From an uncultured bacterium (lineage in GTDB: Bacteria > Vulcanimicrobiota > Xenobia > Xenobiales > Xenobiaceae): a stretch of DNA of 64,000 bases. Made by a program: the position numbers and the translations under genes. This document shows positions 45,403-55,022 of this stretch, piece after piece. Where the stretch lies: NCBI GenBank assembly GCA_934636825.1, contig CAKUBG010000009.1:20098-84097 (forward strand), given 5' to 3'. The notes under the pieces are model-generated. The model saw only the letters and a list, made by a program, of their open reading frames with translations. It was not told the origin of the DNA and did no database searches. Positions within the stretch are counted from its first letter, which is position 1. Every line of letters starts with the position of its first letter.

Positions 45403-46377
45403 ATGTGTAGTTTGCCTTGGCTGCATTCGGTTGGACTGGCTATTCTGACCGGTTTAGGATTGGCTTTAGTAAGTATGCCCATCTTTTTACGTTGGGCTAA
45501 AGGTCACGGTTGGGGACAAGAAGTTCGAGAAGAGGGGCCTAAGGCTCATCTTTCCAAAGCTGGCACTCCTACTATGGGAGGCATAGTGCTTATTTTAGCT
45601 GGTTTAATTGCTAGCTTTTGGGCTCCCCACACTTTAGATCTATGGATTTTCCGTTTTACTGTAGTGGTTTGCGCCGGTTTGGGTATGGTCGACGATTTAA
45701 GCAAGCTTATGAAACATCGCAGCTTAGGCTTAAAAGCGCGTCATAAGATGGCCGTGCTACTAGTTTTGGGGTTGATCCTTTTTGGCTATTTGGCTTTTAC
45801 TCGTCAAAACTTCGGTGTAAATGTGCCTTTAGTTGGTTTTGTGGGCAGCGCCTGGGCCGTATTGGCCGTTACCCTTTTGCTTACTAGCGGTACTGTCAAT
45901 GCCGTAAATTTGACTGACGGTTTAGATGGTTTAGCCGGAGGCACGTGTACGGCTGCTCTGTTGGCTTACGCAATTATTGCCGCTCATACAGGCCATATTG
46001 AATTGTGTGTTGCTTCTGCGGCTATGGCCGGAGCTTGCGTAGGTTTCCTTTGGTACAATGTCTTCCCAGCTCGAGTTTTTATGGGCGATACCGGATCTTT
46101 GGCTTTGGGCGGAGCTTTGGCCGCTTTGGCTCTTTTAACTGGCACAGAATTTTTGTTAGTCTTGGTGGGTGGAATTTTCGTTATAGAGGCTCTTTCGGTA
46201 ATTATCCAAGTTTCTTACTTTAAACTTACTAATGGCAAGCGCATCTTTAAGATGAGCCCTATTCATCACCATTTTGAATTGAGTGGCTTGCACGAAGTAC
46301 AAGTAACCGCTCGCTTTACGATTATTTCTGTAATTTTAGCTTTATTAGGCGTTCTTTACTGCTTGGGAGGTCTATAA
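45403..46377 (+). CDS. mraY: phospho-MurNAc-pentapeptide translocase MraY
   Basis: Integral membrane enzyme that transfers phospho-MurNAc-pentapeptide to undecaprenyl phosphate, forming lipid I. About ten hydrophobic helices. GTPTMGGI, MVDDLSKL (catalytic Asp pair), NAVNLTDGLDGLAGG, GDTGSLALGG and MSPIHHHFE are signature motifs. Length 324 is typical of the shorter forms. The murD ATG follows its stop codon directly. Confidence 0.97.
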   Translation: MCSLPWLHSVGLAILTGLGLALVSMPIFLRWAKGHGWGQEVREEGPKAHLSKAGTPTMGGIVLILAGLIASFWAPHTLDLWIFRFTVVVCAGLGMVDDLSKLMKHRSLGLKARHKMAVLLVLGLILFGYLAFTRQNFGVNVPLVGFVGSAWAVLAVTLLLTSGTVNAVNLTDGLDGLAGGTCTAALLAYAIIAAHTGHIELCVASAAMAGACVGFLWYNVFPARVFMGDTGSLALGGALAALALLTGTEFLLVLVGGIFVIEALSVIIQVSYFKLTNGKRIFKMSPIHHHFELSGLHEVQVTARFTIISVILALLGVLYCLGGL

Positions 46378-47814
46378 ATGAACGACTCTGGTGTTATCCA
46401 TGATTATAAAGGTAAAAATATTGCCGTTTTAGGCATGGGCAAGAGCGGCATTGCTTTAGCTGAAGTACTTAGCCAACGCGGCGCTCACGTTTTGGTTAGC
46501 GATACCAGAAAAGCCGAACAGTTAGGGGATGCTCTCGAAGCTTTAAGTAAACTTCCCGTAGAATACGAATGTGGTGGCCATTCCGAGCGTGTCTTGCAAA
46601 GCGATATTATCGTTATTAGCCCCGGTGTTTCAATTCATAGTCCCTTAATAGAAAAAGCGCTTTCTATGGGTGTAAAAGTGCTTGGCGAAGTAGAAATCGC
46701 CTGGAGCATTTCTCCGGCTCCTTTCATTGCTGTAACTGGCACCAATGGTAAATCTACCACTGTTACTTTGATCGATCGTATGTTGGGAGAGCGCTCCGTA
46801 TTGGCTGGCAATATTGGCAATCCCTTGGTCGCCGAAGTTGGCAAGGCTCGCCCTGATGGCTTCGTTACCGCAGAAATATCAAGTTTTCAGTTGGAAAGTG
46901 TCGATCAATTCCATCCTCATATTGGCGTACTTACTAATGTTACGCCCGATCATTTAGATCGCCATCCCAATTTAGACGAATACTTTGCTGCCAAAGCTCG
47001 CCTTTTTGCTCGTATGGGCCCCAAAGATTTGGCCGTTTTTAGCGATGACGATCCCGAAGCCAAACGTATGGCCAAGCTTTTGCGTGAAGGCCAATTGCCC
47101 GCCTGGTTGTCTACTTATCCTGCTCCCGAGGTTCCAGCTTGTCCTCAGATTATGACCTTTTCGATTGATCATCCCGTAGCTAAAGGAACTTGGTACGAAA
47201 ACGGCCTTATTTGGTATCGCAATGAATCGTGTGCCGAGCCTGTAGTTGAGTGGAATGAAGACGAATATCCCGGTTTACCCGGCCCTCACAACTTGGCCAA
47301 CGCTTTGGCCGCTACCGCTGTAGCTCGCTTTCTCCATATCGATCAAGAGACTATTCGCCGCGCTTTTGAAGCTCACAAGCCTTTGCACTATCGTATGGAA
47401 GAGGTGCGTAATTATAAAGGTGTGCGCTTTATCGATGATTCCAAGGCCACCAATACCAGTTCAGTAATAGCCGCCGTTGAGGCTTTTAAAGGTGGCCCTT
47501 TGGCGCTTATTGCCGGAGGTAAAGACAAAGGTTTCGATTTCTCTCCTTTAGGAAAAGCTATTATCGATGGATGCGATTATTTGATTCTTATCGGAGAAGC
47601 GGCCGACAGATTGGAAAAGTCTGTTTTGCAATTTGGAACGTTACCTATTTCCCACGCTTCCAGTTTGGAAGAAGCGGTCAATTTAGGTTGGGAAAAAGTA
47701 AAAGAAAGTGGCGGAACTGTGCTTCTTTCCCCAGCTTGTTCCAGCTTCGATATGTTCCACAATGCTGAAGAGCGAGGCAAACTTTTTGCTGAGTATGCGC
47801 TCAAAATCCGCTAA
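46378..47814 (+). CDS. murD: UDP-MurNAc-L-alanine:D-glutamate ligase MurD
   Basis: Adds D-Glu to UDP-MurNAc-L-Ala. N-terminal Rossmann part GMGKSGIALAE, then TGTNGKSTTVTLI ATP loop, NVTPDHLDRH, FIDDSKATNTSS and GGKDKGFDFS. Length 478 is a little longer than usual. It starts at the base after the mraY stop, so the two are coupled. Confidence 0.97.
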   Translation: MNDSGVIHDYKGKNIAVLGMGKSGIALAEVLSQRGAHVLVSDTRKAEQLGDALEALSKLPVEYECGGHSERVLQSDIIVISPGVSIHSPLIEKALSMGVKVLGEVEIAWSISPAPFIAVTGTNGKSTTVTLIDRMLGERSVLAGNIGNPLVAEVGKARPDGFVTAEISSFQLESVDQFHPHIGVLTNVTPDHLDRHPNLDEYFAAKARLFARMGPKDLAVFSDDDPEAKRMAKLLREGQLPAWLSTYPAPEVPACPQIMTFSIDHPVAKGTWYENGLIWYRNESCAEPVVEWNEDEYPGLPGPHNLANALAATAVARFLHIDQETIRRAFEAHKPLHYRMEEVRNYKGVRFIDDSKATNTSSVIAAVEAFKGGPLALIAGGKDKGFDFSPLGKAIIDGCDYLILIGEAADRLEKSVLQFGTLPISHASSLEEAVNLGWEKVKESGGTVLLSPACSSFDMFHNAEERGKLFAEYALKIR

Positions 47815-47852
47815 AGTGCCCGATAAAAAAGGCCGGAGGTTCATAAAAAAAA

Positions 47853-49349
47853 TTGAAATTTGAATATTTTAATAAACCGCTGACGGGCACTATTATGACC
47901 ATTGTCTTGTCTTTGGTCGGTTTTGGACTTTTGGTTATGCTATCGGCTTCCCTAGGGTTGGGAGCTATGTCGGCCGAGTATGAGTATAGTTCGCTCCATT
48001 TTTTTGTGCGTCAACTTCTCTTTATGGTCGTGGGCTTAGGATTGATGTTTGTTATTTACAAAGGCCCAGACATTAGTGAATTGCGCAGCAAGTTCACTTG
48101 GCCGTTGGTTGGCGTTACCATCATATTGCTCATTTGGACTCTGTGTAGTGCTTCTGTAAATGGAGTCCATCGCTGGATTAGCATAGGCGGTTTCCGTTTT
48201 CAGCCTGGCGAATTGGCTAAGTTGACTGTAATTTTGCTTTGGGCTTGGTATTTGGTCAACAATCGCAAGAAAATTATGGAAGTTACCCGAGTCCAGGCGG
48301 CAGCTGTTAAGGGTAAAAATGGCAGCCGAGAAAAAAGCTCTTGGGTACATATTTTTAGCAAAGATTGGCTTAAAGCGCAGTGGAAGGGAGCTTTTGAAAG
48401 CGTTAAAGTGCTTTGGCCGGCTATGGCTATTAGTCTTTTAATTCTTGTTCTGATTGAAATAGGTAAAGACTTAGGCACAGTTATTGTTATTGTGGCTACT
48501 ATGGCAATTATGATTTTTGTGGCCGGTACAGCTATTGAGTTAATGACGGTTGCTTTGATCGGTGGAGGCATGGCTGGCGTAGCTTTGCTTCTGAAAGAAT
48601 CTTATCGCATGTCGCGTATCGCTTCTTGGTTGGATCCTTTTGCTTACCAAGAAGAGGGAGGGTATCAAGCGGTCAACTCATTTATTGCTATTGGTTCTGG
48701 TGGCTTTTGGGGAGTAGGTATACCATTTTCGCGTCAAAAATTTGACTTTTTGCCAGAAATGCATTGCGACTTTATTTACGCTATCATATGCGAAGAATTG
48801 GGCTTCGTGGGAGCTTTCGGCCTTTTGCTTTTGTTCGTTTGCTTAATTTGCTGCTGTTTGCGCATTGCTTCCGATTGCAAAGATCCTTACAAATCGATGG
48901 TTACCTTTGGTATTGCTGTTCAGATAATTGGTCAAGCTCTGTTTAATATAGGTGTAGTCACAGGTTTGCTTCCCAATAAAGGTTTGCCTTTGCCCTTTGT
49001 ATCGGCTGGTGGCAGTTCGCTCATGATCACTCTAATTTCTATGGGCATATTGCTTAATATTTCCAGATACGTGGAAACCGATCCCAAACAAGAGGTGATC
49101 AAACCCAAAAAACGCAAAATTCCGCGCGAAGGGGCCACTATCTCTTCTTCGGATCAACAAGTTTGTGTTACTCCGGTTAGCAGTAATGAATGGGAAGCTA
49201 TTATCGCCGGCTCTCGTGTAAAAAGTGAAACTAAATTACCCCGTCCGGCTATAAAGGCCAGCTGGTCTCCAGCTCCCTTAATTACTGATACAGACACTGA
49301 GGATACTTCTGAGGATAAAAACAAGGCTGATACGGAACAAAAAAACTAA
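47853..49349 (+). CDS. ftsW: septal peptidoglycan polymerase FtsW (SEDS family)
   Basis: Multi-pass glycosyltransferase that polymerises lipid II with FtsI. About ten transmembrane helices; HRWISIGGFRFQPGELAKL, GKDLGTVIV, NSFIAIGSGG and LPFVSAGGSSLM are SEDS signatures. Two deviations: a long basic loop of about 55 residues after the PGELAKL helix (VQAAAVKGKNGSREK) and a cytoplasmic C-terminal tail of about 85 residues rich in Ser, Thr and Asp. The start is a TTG with GGAGG 14 bases upstream; no better start exists before the first helix. Confidence 0.94.
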   Translation: MKFEYFNKPLTGTIMTIVLSLVGFGLLVMLSASLGLGAMSAEYEYSSLHFFVRQLLFMVVGLGLMFVIYKGPDISELRSKFTWPLVGVTIILLIWTLCSASVNGVHRWISIGGFRFQPGELAKLTVILLWAWYLVNNRKKIMEVTRVQAAAVKGKNGSREKSSWVHIFSKDWLKAQWKGAFESVKVLWPAMAISLLILVLIEIGKDLGTVIVIVATMAIMIFVAGTAIELMTVALIGGGMAGVALLLKESYRMSRIASWLDPFAYQEEGGYQAVNSFIAIGSGGFWGVGIPFSRQKFDFLPEMHCDFIYAIICEELGFVGAFGLLLLFVCLICCCLRIASDCKDPYKSMVTFGIAVQIIGQALFNIGVVTGLLPNKGLPLPFVSAGGSSLMITLISMGILLNISRYVETDPKQEVIKPKKRKIPREGATISSSDQQVCVTPVSSNEWEAIIAGSRVKSETKLPRPAIKASWSPAPLITDTDTEDTSEDKNKADTEQKN

Positions 49350-49676
49350 ATCAAAGTTTTCAGCTAAGAAGGACATGTAAACGAGCCGCTTGATCGGAAC
49401 GCTTTACCGCAAGCTCGTTCCGCTCCGGCGGCTGCTTATTTGCAATTGCAATTTTCTATTAGAATGTGTTCGCTTCGTAGACAAAAGTTTGCTTTATCTT
49501 CTTGAAGCGATAAGTGGAAAGAAAAAAAACTAATTAAATGCCTAATCAAAAAACAGAGTTGTGCTTAAGAATCAATTTGCTATCGCTAAATGTAGTAAAA
49601 TAAGCTCGTCTTGCCAGGAAGTCGCGATTATTTTGACCAATAGTAAGCGGCAAGTTTTTCCAGGGGTGCATTTGTT
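49350..49676 (+). other. ftsW-murG intergenic region with strong nested hairpin
   Basis: No gene. At 49384-49433 AGCCGC and CGGAACG pair with CGTTCCG and GCGGCT, a two-part stem without a T run. The rest to 49650 is AT-rich with no clear promoter. It is an unusually large gap within the cluster. Confidence 0.5.
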
Positions 49677-51107
49677 TTGCCAGAAAAAAATCAGAGCCAG
49701 GTTAACAATGAACAACAGCAGCGTTCCGCCGCTCGTCCTTTAACAACAATTTCTCCGGAAGTAGCCAAAGCTATAGCTAAAGCTTTTGGCAATCGTAAAG
49801 CTTCCAATTCTGCTTCTGAGGTACTGGGCCAACAGCAAGTTGCTGGGCCAAGTCAGCCTGCCGCTGCCGCATCAGCCGGTGCTTCGCCTTGCTCGACGGG
49901 CGTCCAAGCTCTTGGGCAGCCTCCGCTGCCAGGAGCAGGCAATCTCTTACCTTCTCCAGCTAAGGTTATTATGGGAAGGCAGCCCCTGAAAGTAGCTTTT
50001 GCCGGGGGAGGTACTGGTGGACACTTGTATCCTGCTTTGGCTGTAGCCGAAGTTTTGAGGCAAAATGGTGTTCAGACTTTATTTTTCGATTCTTACCATG
50101 GCGTAGGACGCGAAATTGTGGGCCGACTTGGCTACACTCTCAAAAATATTCATGCTCAAGGGCTCAATGGCAGTATCTTTAATAAGCTTATAGCAGTAGG
50201 AAAGACCGGCTTAGGCTTTTTGGAAAGCTTGTATCATTTGCTGATTTTTAAGCCCAGTATCGTAGTCGCTTCCGGTGGTTATGTTTGCGCTCCTGTAGCT
50301 TTAGCTGCCGCTTGTTTAGATATTCCCATTTTGCTTATGGAGCAAAATGCTTTCTTGGGCAAGTCGGCCAAGTTTATTTCTTATTTGGCTAAGAGGGTTT
50401 GTCTGTCTTTACCAGGTGATTACGGAGCGGCGGTAAGCGCCAAAGCCGTTTTGACAGGCAATCCTGTGCGCACTGCCATTTTACTTAAAGGAAGAACTGA
50501 AGCTAGGCAAGCTTTGCAAATTCCTGTCGAGCGCTGCTGTGTGGTAGTTATGGGTGGTAGTCAGGGGGCCTCCAGCTTAAATAATGCCATTTTAGCTGCC
50601 TTGTCTTCGCTTGTAGATTATGATCTTACCTTAATTCATCTTACTGGCCCCAAGCATATTGAGGAAGTAACTGCTCGCAGTAGCGACTTGGTAAGTGGCC
50701 ATAAGATAGATTATCGTCCTTTAGCTTATACAGAGGACATGGCTTCTTTATACGCTTCTGCCGATTTAGTTGTGTGTCGCTCTGGAGCCACTACTTTAGC
50801 AGAAATCACCGCTCGCGGTTTGCCCTCTATTTTGGTGCCTTATCCTTACGCTGCCGAAAATCACCAGGAAGCCAATGCCAGAATTTTAGAAAAGAATGGA
50901 GCTGCTCAGGTAATTTTAGATAAGCAAGTTGAATCTGAATTGACTGGCAGTTTGGTCTCTCTTTTAGAAGACAAGCAAAAATTGGCAACTATGGCCAGCG
51001 CTTCTGCCTCTTTAGGACATAGGGGAGCTACTGAAGCTGTAATCGCTCAAATTCTTGAAATTGTCTATAAAGATAGAACTAAAGCTTTATCAAAAAAAGG
51101 ACGCTAA
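49677..51107 (+). CDS. murG: UDP-GlcNAc:lipid I GlcNAc transferase MurG, N-terminally extended
   Basis: Makes lipid II at the inner face of the membrane. The enzyme starts at about residue 102 with VAFAGGGTGGHLYPALA, then SGGYVCAP, EQNAFLGK, GNPVR, GGSQGASSLNNA and RSGATTLAEITARG, all MurG signatures. In front lie about 98 residues, polar then Ala/Ser/Pro/Gln-rich, translated from TTG 49677 with AGGGGTG upstream. The frame has no stop and its composition looks coding, so I keep it. The alternative is ATG 49971 (MGRQPLKVAF) with AAGG six bases upstream, which would give a normal-length MurG. Both are possible; the extension is unusual. Confidence 0.9.
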   Translation: MPEKNQSQVNNEQQQRSAARPLTTISPEVAKAIAKAFGNRKASNSASEVLGQQQVAGPSQPAAAASAGASPCSTGVQALGQPPLPGAGNLLPSPAKVIMGRQPLKVAFAGGGTGGHLYPALAVAEVLRQNGVQTLFFDSYHGVGREIVGRLGYTLKNIHAQGLNGSIFNKLIAVGKTGLGFLESLYHLLIFKPSIVVASGGYVCAPVALAAACLDIPILLMEQNAFLGKSAKFISYLAKRVCLSLPGDYGAAVSAKAVLTGNPVRTAILLKGRTEARQALQIPVERCCVVVMGGSQGASSLNNAILAALSSLVDYDLTLIHLTGPKHIEEVTARSSDLVSGHKIDYRPLAYTEDMASLYASADLVVCRSGATTLAEITARGLPSILVPYPYAAENHQEANARILEKNGAAQVILDKQVESELTGSLVSLLEDKQKLATMASASASLGHRGATEAVIAQILEIVYKDRTKALSKKGR

Positions 51108-51168
51108 AGAGCGTCCATAAGGGCGAGCCTACTTATTCTCTTAAGTCGCTTGCCTACATTTTGTTCCG

Positions 51169-51213
51169 ACCTTCGGCGCAAGCGCTGGATATAGTAGTTG
51201 GCCGAAGGTTTTC
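51169..51213 (+). terminator. hairpin after murG
   Basis: ACCTTCGGC (51169-51177) pairs with GCCGAAGGT (51201-51209), followed by only TTTC. It may be a weak terminator or a structured murC leader. A second small hairpin GGACGC/GCGTCC spans the murG stop codon. Confidence 0.4.
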
Positions 51214-51242
51214 AAATTCTCATTAGAATGAAAGGTAACGTC

Positions 51243-52670
51243 ATGTTGGACTTTAAACATGCCCATTTTGTTGGTATTGGGGGAATCGGTATGAGCGGTA
51301 TCGCTCGTATACTGTTACAGATGGGACATAGCGTTTCTGGTTCCGACTTGAAGAGCTCACGTATTACTCAGCGCTTAGAGGAGCTGGGAGCCCAAATTTT
51401 TTGCGGCCACAGTGCGGCTAACGTACCTGCCGACACTGATATCTTAGTAGTTTCTTCTGCCGTGCCAGCTGATAATCCTGAAGTTGTGGAAGCTAAAAAG
51501 CGTAACATTTTAATTGTACAACGCGGCCATATGCTCAGCTTGTTGATGAAGCCTACTAAAGGCATCGCTGTAGCTGGCACTCACGGTAAAACTACTACTA
51601 CTTCTATGATTGCTACCATGTTGGAAAGTGCCGGTTTGCATCCCACTGTAGTTGTTGGTGGAGAACTGAACGACTTGGGCTCCAACGCTAAATTGGGCGA
51701 CGGTAGCTATTTAGTAGCTGAAGCTGACGAGTCTGACGCTTCCTTTGTCGATCTTTCTCCTTACGCGGCGGTCATAACCAGTATCGATCCCGATGTGAAT
51801 TTATCTACCGAAGCTTATTGCGATTGTGGCTACGATCATCAAAAGACTGGCCAGCGTGTAGAAGAACTCTTCTTAAAATTTGCTCACCGTGTAGCCGAAG
51901 ATGGCTTTGTGGTTATGTGTGGCGATCATGAGGGAGTGCGCTCTCTTATTCCCAGAGTAAAGCGTAAAGTTATTACTTACGGTTTAGGCCAAGACAATGA
52001 AATTCACGCTGTCGATATCAACTTTGCCGATTATGCTTCTCGCTGCACAGTAGTGCGCAATGGCCAAAAGTTGGGCGAACTTATTTTACGTGTGCCTGGT
52101 TTGCACAATATTCAAAATGCTCTGGCTACAGTGGCTATCGGTTTGGAAATAGGCTTAAAATTTGAAGATATTTCCCGCTATATGGCCAGCTTTAGAGGAG
52201 TACAGCGTCGCTTCCAAATTTTGGGCGAGTTTGATGGCGTCACTATTGTTGATGACTATGCTCACAATCCCAGCAAAATAAAAGCGGCCATAAAAGCTGC
52301 CCATACAGGCGAAGCTAAACGAGTTATTGCTGTTTTCCAGCCTCATCGTTATACTCGCACCAAGTTTTTCCAAGATGAATATTGCACTATTTTCGGCGAA
52401 GCTGATGTACTGTTAGTGACTGAAGTTTATTCTGCCGGCGAGAAGCCTATTCAAGGCGTGAGTGCGGAAGCAATTGTGGAAGGAGTGCGCAAATTTGGCG
52501 CTCCTCACGATGTAGTTTATGTACCTACTGTTGCTGATATTTTAGACTATGTCGGTAAAAATTGTCGTGCCGGTGATATTGTGATTTTCTTGGGCGCAGG
52601 AGATATTAACAAATGTGCTGCTCGCTGTGCTGAGCTTTTAACCGCTCAATCTCAACCTTGTGTTGACTAA
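51243..52670 (+). CDS. murC: UDP-N-acetylmuramate:L-alanine ligase MurC
   Basis: First amino-acid ligase of the peptidoglycan pathway, adding L-Ala to UDP-MurNAc. FVGIGGIGMSGIAR (UDP-MurNAc-binding Rossmann loop), AGTHGKTTTTSM (ATP loop), EADESDASF, HNIQNALA, and DDYAHNPSKI. Start ATG 51243 is chosen because GAAAGG lies seven bases upstream and the family begins there; the frame is open 15 codons further. Length 475 is normal. There is no fusion to MurB, and no murB follows. Confidence 0.97.
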   Translation: MLDFKHAHFVGIGGIGMSGIARILLQMGHSVSGSDLKSSRITQRLEELGAQIFCGHSAANVPADTDILVVSSAVPADNPEVVEAKKRNILIVQRGHMLSLLMKPTKGIAVAGTHGKTTTTSMIATMLESAGLHPTVVVGGELNDLGSNAKLGDGSYLVAEADESDASFVDLSPYAAVITSIDPDVNLSTEAYCDCGYDHQKTGQRVEELFLKFAHRVAEDGFVVMCGDHEGVRSLIPRVKRKVITYGLGQDNEIHAVDINFADYASRCTVVRNGQKLGELILRVPGLHNIQNALATVAIGLEIGLKFEDISRYMASFRGVQRRFQILGEFDGVTIVDDYAHNPSKIKAAIKAAHTGEAKRVIAVFQPHRYTRTKFFQDEYCTIFGEADVLLVTEVYSAGEKPIQGVSAEAIVEGVRKFGAPHDVVYVPTVADILDYVGKNCRAGDIVIFLGAGDINKCAARCAELLTAQSQPCVD

Positions 52671-52702
52671 GCTCCCTCTTTGATTGTTTGACATCTGTAT
52701 TT

Positions 52703-52747
52703 GAGGGCAGGTTGCCTTTGGAAATAAAGGTAACTGTCCTCTTTTGT
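52703..52747 (+). terminator. probable terminator between murC and ftsQ
   Basis: GAGGGCAGGTTGCCTTT pairs imperfectly with AAAGGTAACTGTCCTC, followed by TTTTGTT. Confidence 0.65.
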
Positions 52748-52792
52748 TCCGGCTTTGGCCCCGACTTTTTTAGCAAGAACGAGGAATAGACC

Positions 52793-53899
52793 GTGCATTC
52801 TATGCATTTGCTGCGGCGAGTATTATTGATAATCTTTTTCTGTATGGCCCAGGGTATATTTCTTCTTTCGCCTGTATTTAAGATTGCTCACGTTCGCGTA
52901 GAGGGCAATGCCATTTTTAGCGCCGAGGAAATTGAAAACGAATCTCCTTACAAGCCTGGTTTACTTTACTGGGCTGTATGGCTCAATTGTGGCAGCCATC
53001 CTTTAAATGATCCGGCTATCTTAGAAAACAGTGTCTCTTTAGAGAGAAATGGTCAAGCTGTTATCAAAATCAAAGAGCGCCAACCTGCAGTTTTAGTCTA
53101 TTCCGAAAAGAGCCGTAACCATTGGTTTATTGTCGATAAAGAAGGCTATATTTTAGGCGAAGAGCGTCCCGGCTTAGATTGTCCTCGTCTCAAGGTCGAC
53201 TTTGATGTACCCAGGCGTGGGCAAATGAAAAATGCTCTAATCAATGTTGTACTTAAAGCTGCTCCTCAGTTTGAGAAAAGTATCGGTATAAAGCCTCTAT
53301 TTTACTCTGTGGATAGTGTGCAAAGTGTCAGCGCTCATATTAACTTTTTAGAACATGAGACGCTTATTAAGTTAGGTACTTTGGAAAATTTTAATGTTAA
53401 ATTGGAAATTGCCCGTACCTTGCTCAATCAGTTTAAGATGAAGCTAAAAAAAGTAGACATAATTGATGTACGCTTCAACAATGTTTTTATAAAAGAATAC
53501 AAGCCTGATAAACCTGCCACGCCTGTTGCTTCTGAGAATAAAAATCAAGAAGATAGCGACGATAGCCAGAATAATAGCCAGCCTGAGGCAGCCTCTGCTT
53601 CGCAATCAGACAATAATAATGTTGAATCTACGCCTGAAGCTAATGATTCTGACCAGAGGCAGGATAATTATACTGCTGAGCCGGAGCGCCCTCAGCCCAC
53701 TGCAGAAAGTCAATCTCCGGTACGTGCTTACGAGCCTGTGGCAGAGCCGAGTGTTGTTCCTGAGCCTTTGCCCGATAGTGATGATGTTTATCCTCAAACT
53801 GTCGATATTGGCAGCGAGGCGTCGACTGAGCCCATGCATGTACCCCATTTTGAGGGTGGAGGAGTTGTCAATGCCGGTGAAGCGCCTTCTATTCCTTAG
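52793..53899 (+). CDS. ftsQ: cell-division protein FtsQ with long disordered tail
   Basis: Bitopic divisome protein. A short cytoplasmic segment, one transmembrane helix (about 8-28, VLLIIFFCMAQGIFLLSPVF), then a POTRA domain (IAHVRVEGNAIFSAEEI) and an FtsQ/DivIB-like beta domain to about residue 240. The last 125 residues are Ser/Pro/Asp/Glu/Asn-rich and probably disordered; this tail is not usual. The GTG at 52793 has GAGGA seven bases upstream; an ATG three codons later is possible. It is followed by the MBL-fold gene after six bases instead of ftsA-ftsZ. Confidence 0.88.
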   Translation: MHSMHLLRRVLLIIFFCMAQGIFLLSPVFKIAHVRVEGNAIFSAEEIENESPYKPGLLYWAVWLNCGSHPLNDPAILENSVSLERNGQAVIKIKERQPAVLVYSEKSRNHWFIVDKEGYILGEERPGLDCPRLKVDFDVPRRGQMKNALINVVLKAAPQFEKSIGIKPLFYSVDSVQSVSAHINFLEHETLIKLGTLENFNVKLEIARTLLNQFKMKLKKVDIIDVRFNNVFIKEYKPDKPATPVASENKNQEDSDDSQNNSQPEAASASQSDNNNVESTPEANDSDQRQDNYTAEPERPQPTAESQSPVRAYEPVAEPSVVPEPLPDSDDVYPQTVDIGSEASTEPMHVPHFEGGGVVNAGEAPSIP

Positions 53900-53905
53900 T
53901 TTGCT

Positions 53906-54988
53906 ATGGTAGAAAAAATTGTAAAATTGTCAGAACGCTGCCAATATTTTTCTATAAAAGTTCCCTCCGGCTTGGCTTTTAAAGAAACTGTCCTAGCTGG
54001 AGGTTTCTTATTAGATCGTTTTATGGCTGCTTATATGTTGGCTTCTGGTGATAGCGTTTTATTTATAGATAGCGGCTGGGATGAAGATTTAGCCGCTTAT
54101 ATGCTCAGTTGTGCTTTAAAAATATTGGCTGAAGCCAACATAGCTCCTCAAAGATATTTTTTGCTTAATACGCATCGCGATTGGGATCACGCCTGGGCTA
54201 ATCGAGCCTTTAAGAAAATACTGGGAGAAAAATTACATATTGGCGCTTCCTTGGAAACATTTTTGTCTATGCGCCAAGATAAGCAATGCAAAGAAGTTGA
54301 GCGTCGCCAAGGAGAAATTGAGGGAGCATACTTTGCTTCTGCTTTTATCGAATTGCCTGATCTTTTGTGGGCCGACAAGGAAACGCTTTATCTAGGCAGT
54401 TTGGAAGCAGTTTTTGTAAAAGTTTCCGCTCATGCTGAAGGTCAACTGGCTGTATGGTTGCCGCAATTAAAAATTTTATTTGCAGCTGATAGTTGCGAAG
54501 GGCCGTTGCCTTTTCCTAAAAATAATTTTTGTTTAGCTGAACAATTAGCAAACTTTAGACGTTTATTGTCTCTGTGTCCTGCGCAAGTGTGGCCTTCGCA
54601 CCATTTGTCTTGGTCTAATGGTAGTGGCACTTGTTCTTGGTCAAACGGCGAACCTGAGTTATTGCAAGCTAATAGCAATTATTACGAACAAATAGAAAAA
54701 AATTGTTTTTGCTATGCTTCTATTTCATTTAAGAGGGAATGTGGCTCTTGGCTGCACCAACATAGAGCGTCTTTAAGCGCTTTGCTCAATAATGAAGAAG
54801 AGTGGAACAATTTTGAAAATAAAGAATCGCCTCTTTTAGCTCAATTGCAAGTTTGGGAAAAATATTGCCATATAGATATTGAGCACTTGGCAGAGCAAAC
54901 AGGCCAAGATTGCTCTAATTGGTTTTATCAAAGAGCCCACCATTTAGCTGCTCTTATGTATTTAGAACAATGTAGCCAAATGATATAA
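53906..54988 (+). CDS. metallo-beta-lactamase-fold hydrolase
   Basis: MBL-fold protein of 360 residues. The metal-binding motif is THRDWDHAW (HxDxDH in place of the common HxHxDH), preceded by SVLFIDSGWDEDL. Later His residues are in VSAHAEGQLAVW and WPSHHLSW, and an Asp in AADSCEGP. The C-terminal 130 residues are helical and unrecognised. The missing second His leaves catalytic metal use uncertain. It starts six bases after ftsQ, so the two are cotranscribed; why an MBL protein sits in the division cluster is unknown. Confidence 0.8.
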   Translation: MVEKIVKLSERCQYFSIKVPSGLAFKETVLAGGFLLDRFMAAYMLASGDSVLFIDSGWDEDLAAYMLSCALKILAEANIAPQRYFLLNTHRDWDHAWANRAFKKILGEKLHIGASLETFLSMRQDKQCKEVERRQGEIEGAYFASAFIELPDLLWADKETLYLGSLEAVFVKVSAHAEGQLAVWLPQLKILFAADSCEGPLPFPKNNFCLAEQLANFRRLLSLCPAQVWPSHHLSWSNGSGTCSWSNGEPELLQANSNYYEQIEKNCFCYASISFKRECGSWLHQHRASLSALLNNEEEWNNFENKESPLLAQLQVWEKYCHIDIEHLAEQTGQDCSNWFYQRAHHLAALMYLEQCSQMI

Positions 54989-55022
54989 GGCGCCCCCGAC
55001 TCGGACGGGACGCCTTATATCA
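54981..55022. repeat. inverted repeat spanning the stop of the MBL gene
   Basis: TGATATAAGGCG (54981-54992) and CGCCTTATATCA (55011-55022) form a 12-base-pair stem. No T run follows, so it may protect the mRNA 3' end rather than terminate. A second perfect hairpin, CTTCAAGTA/TACTTGAAG, lies at 55030-55055. Confidence 0.7.
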
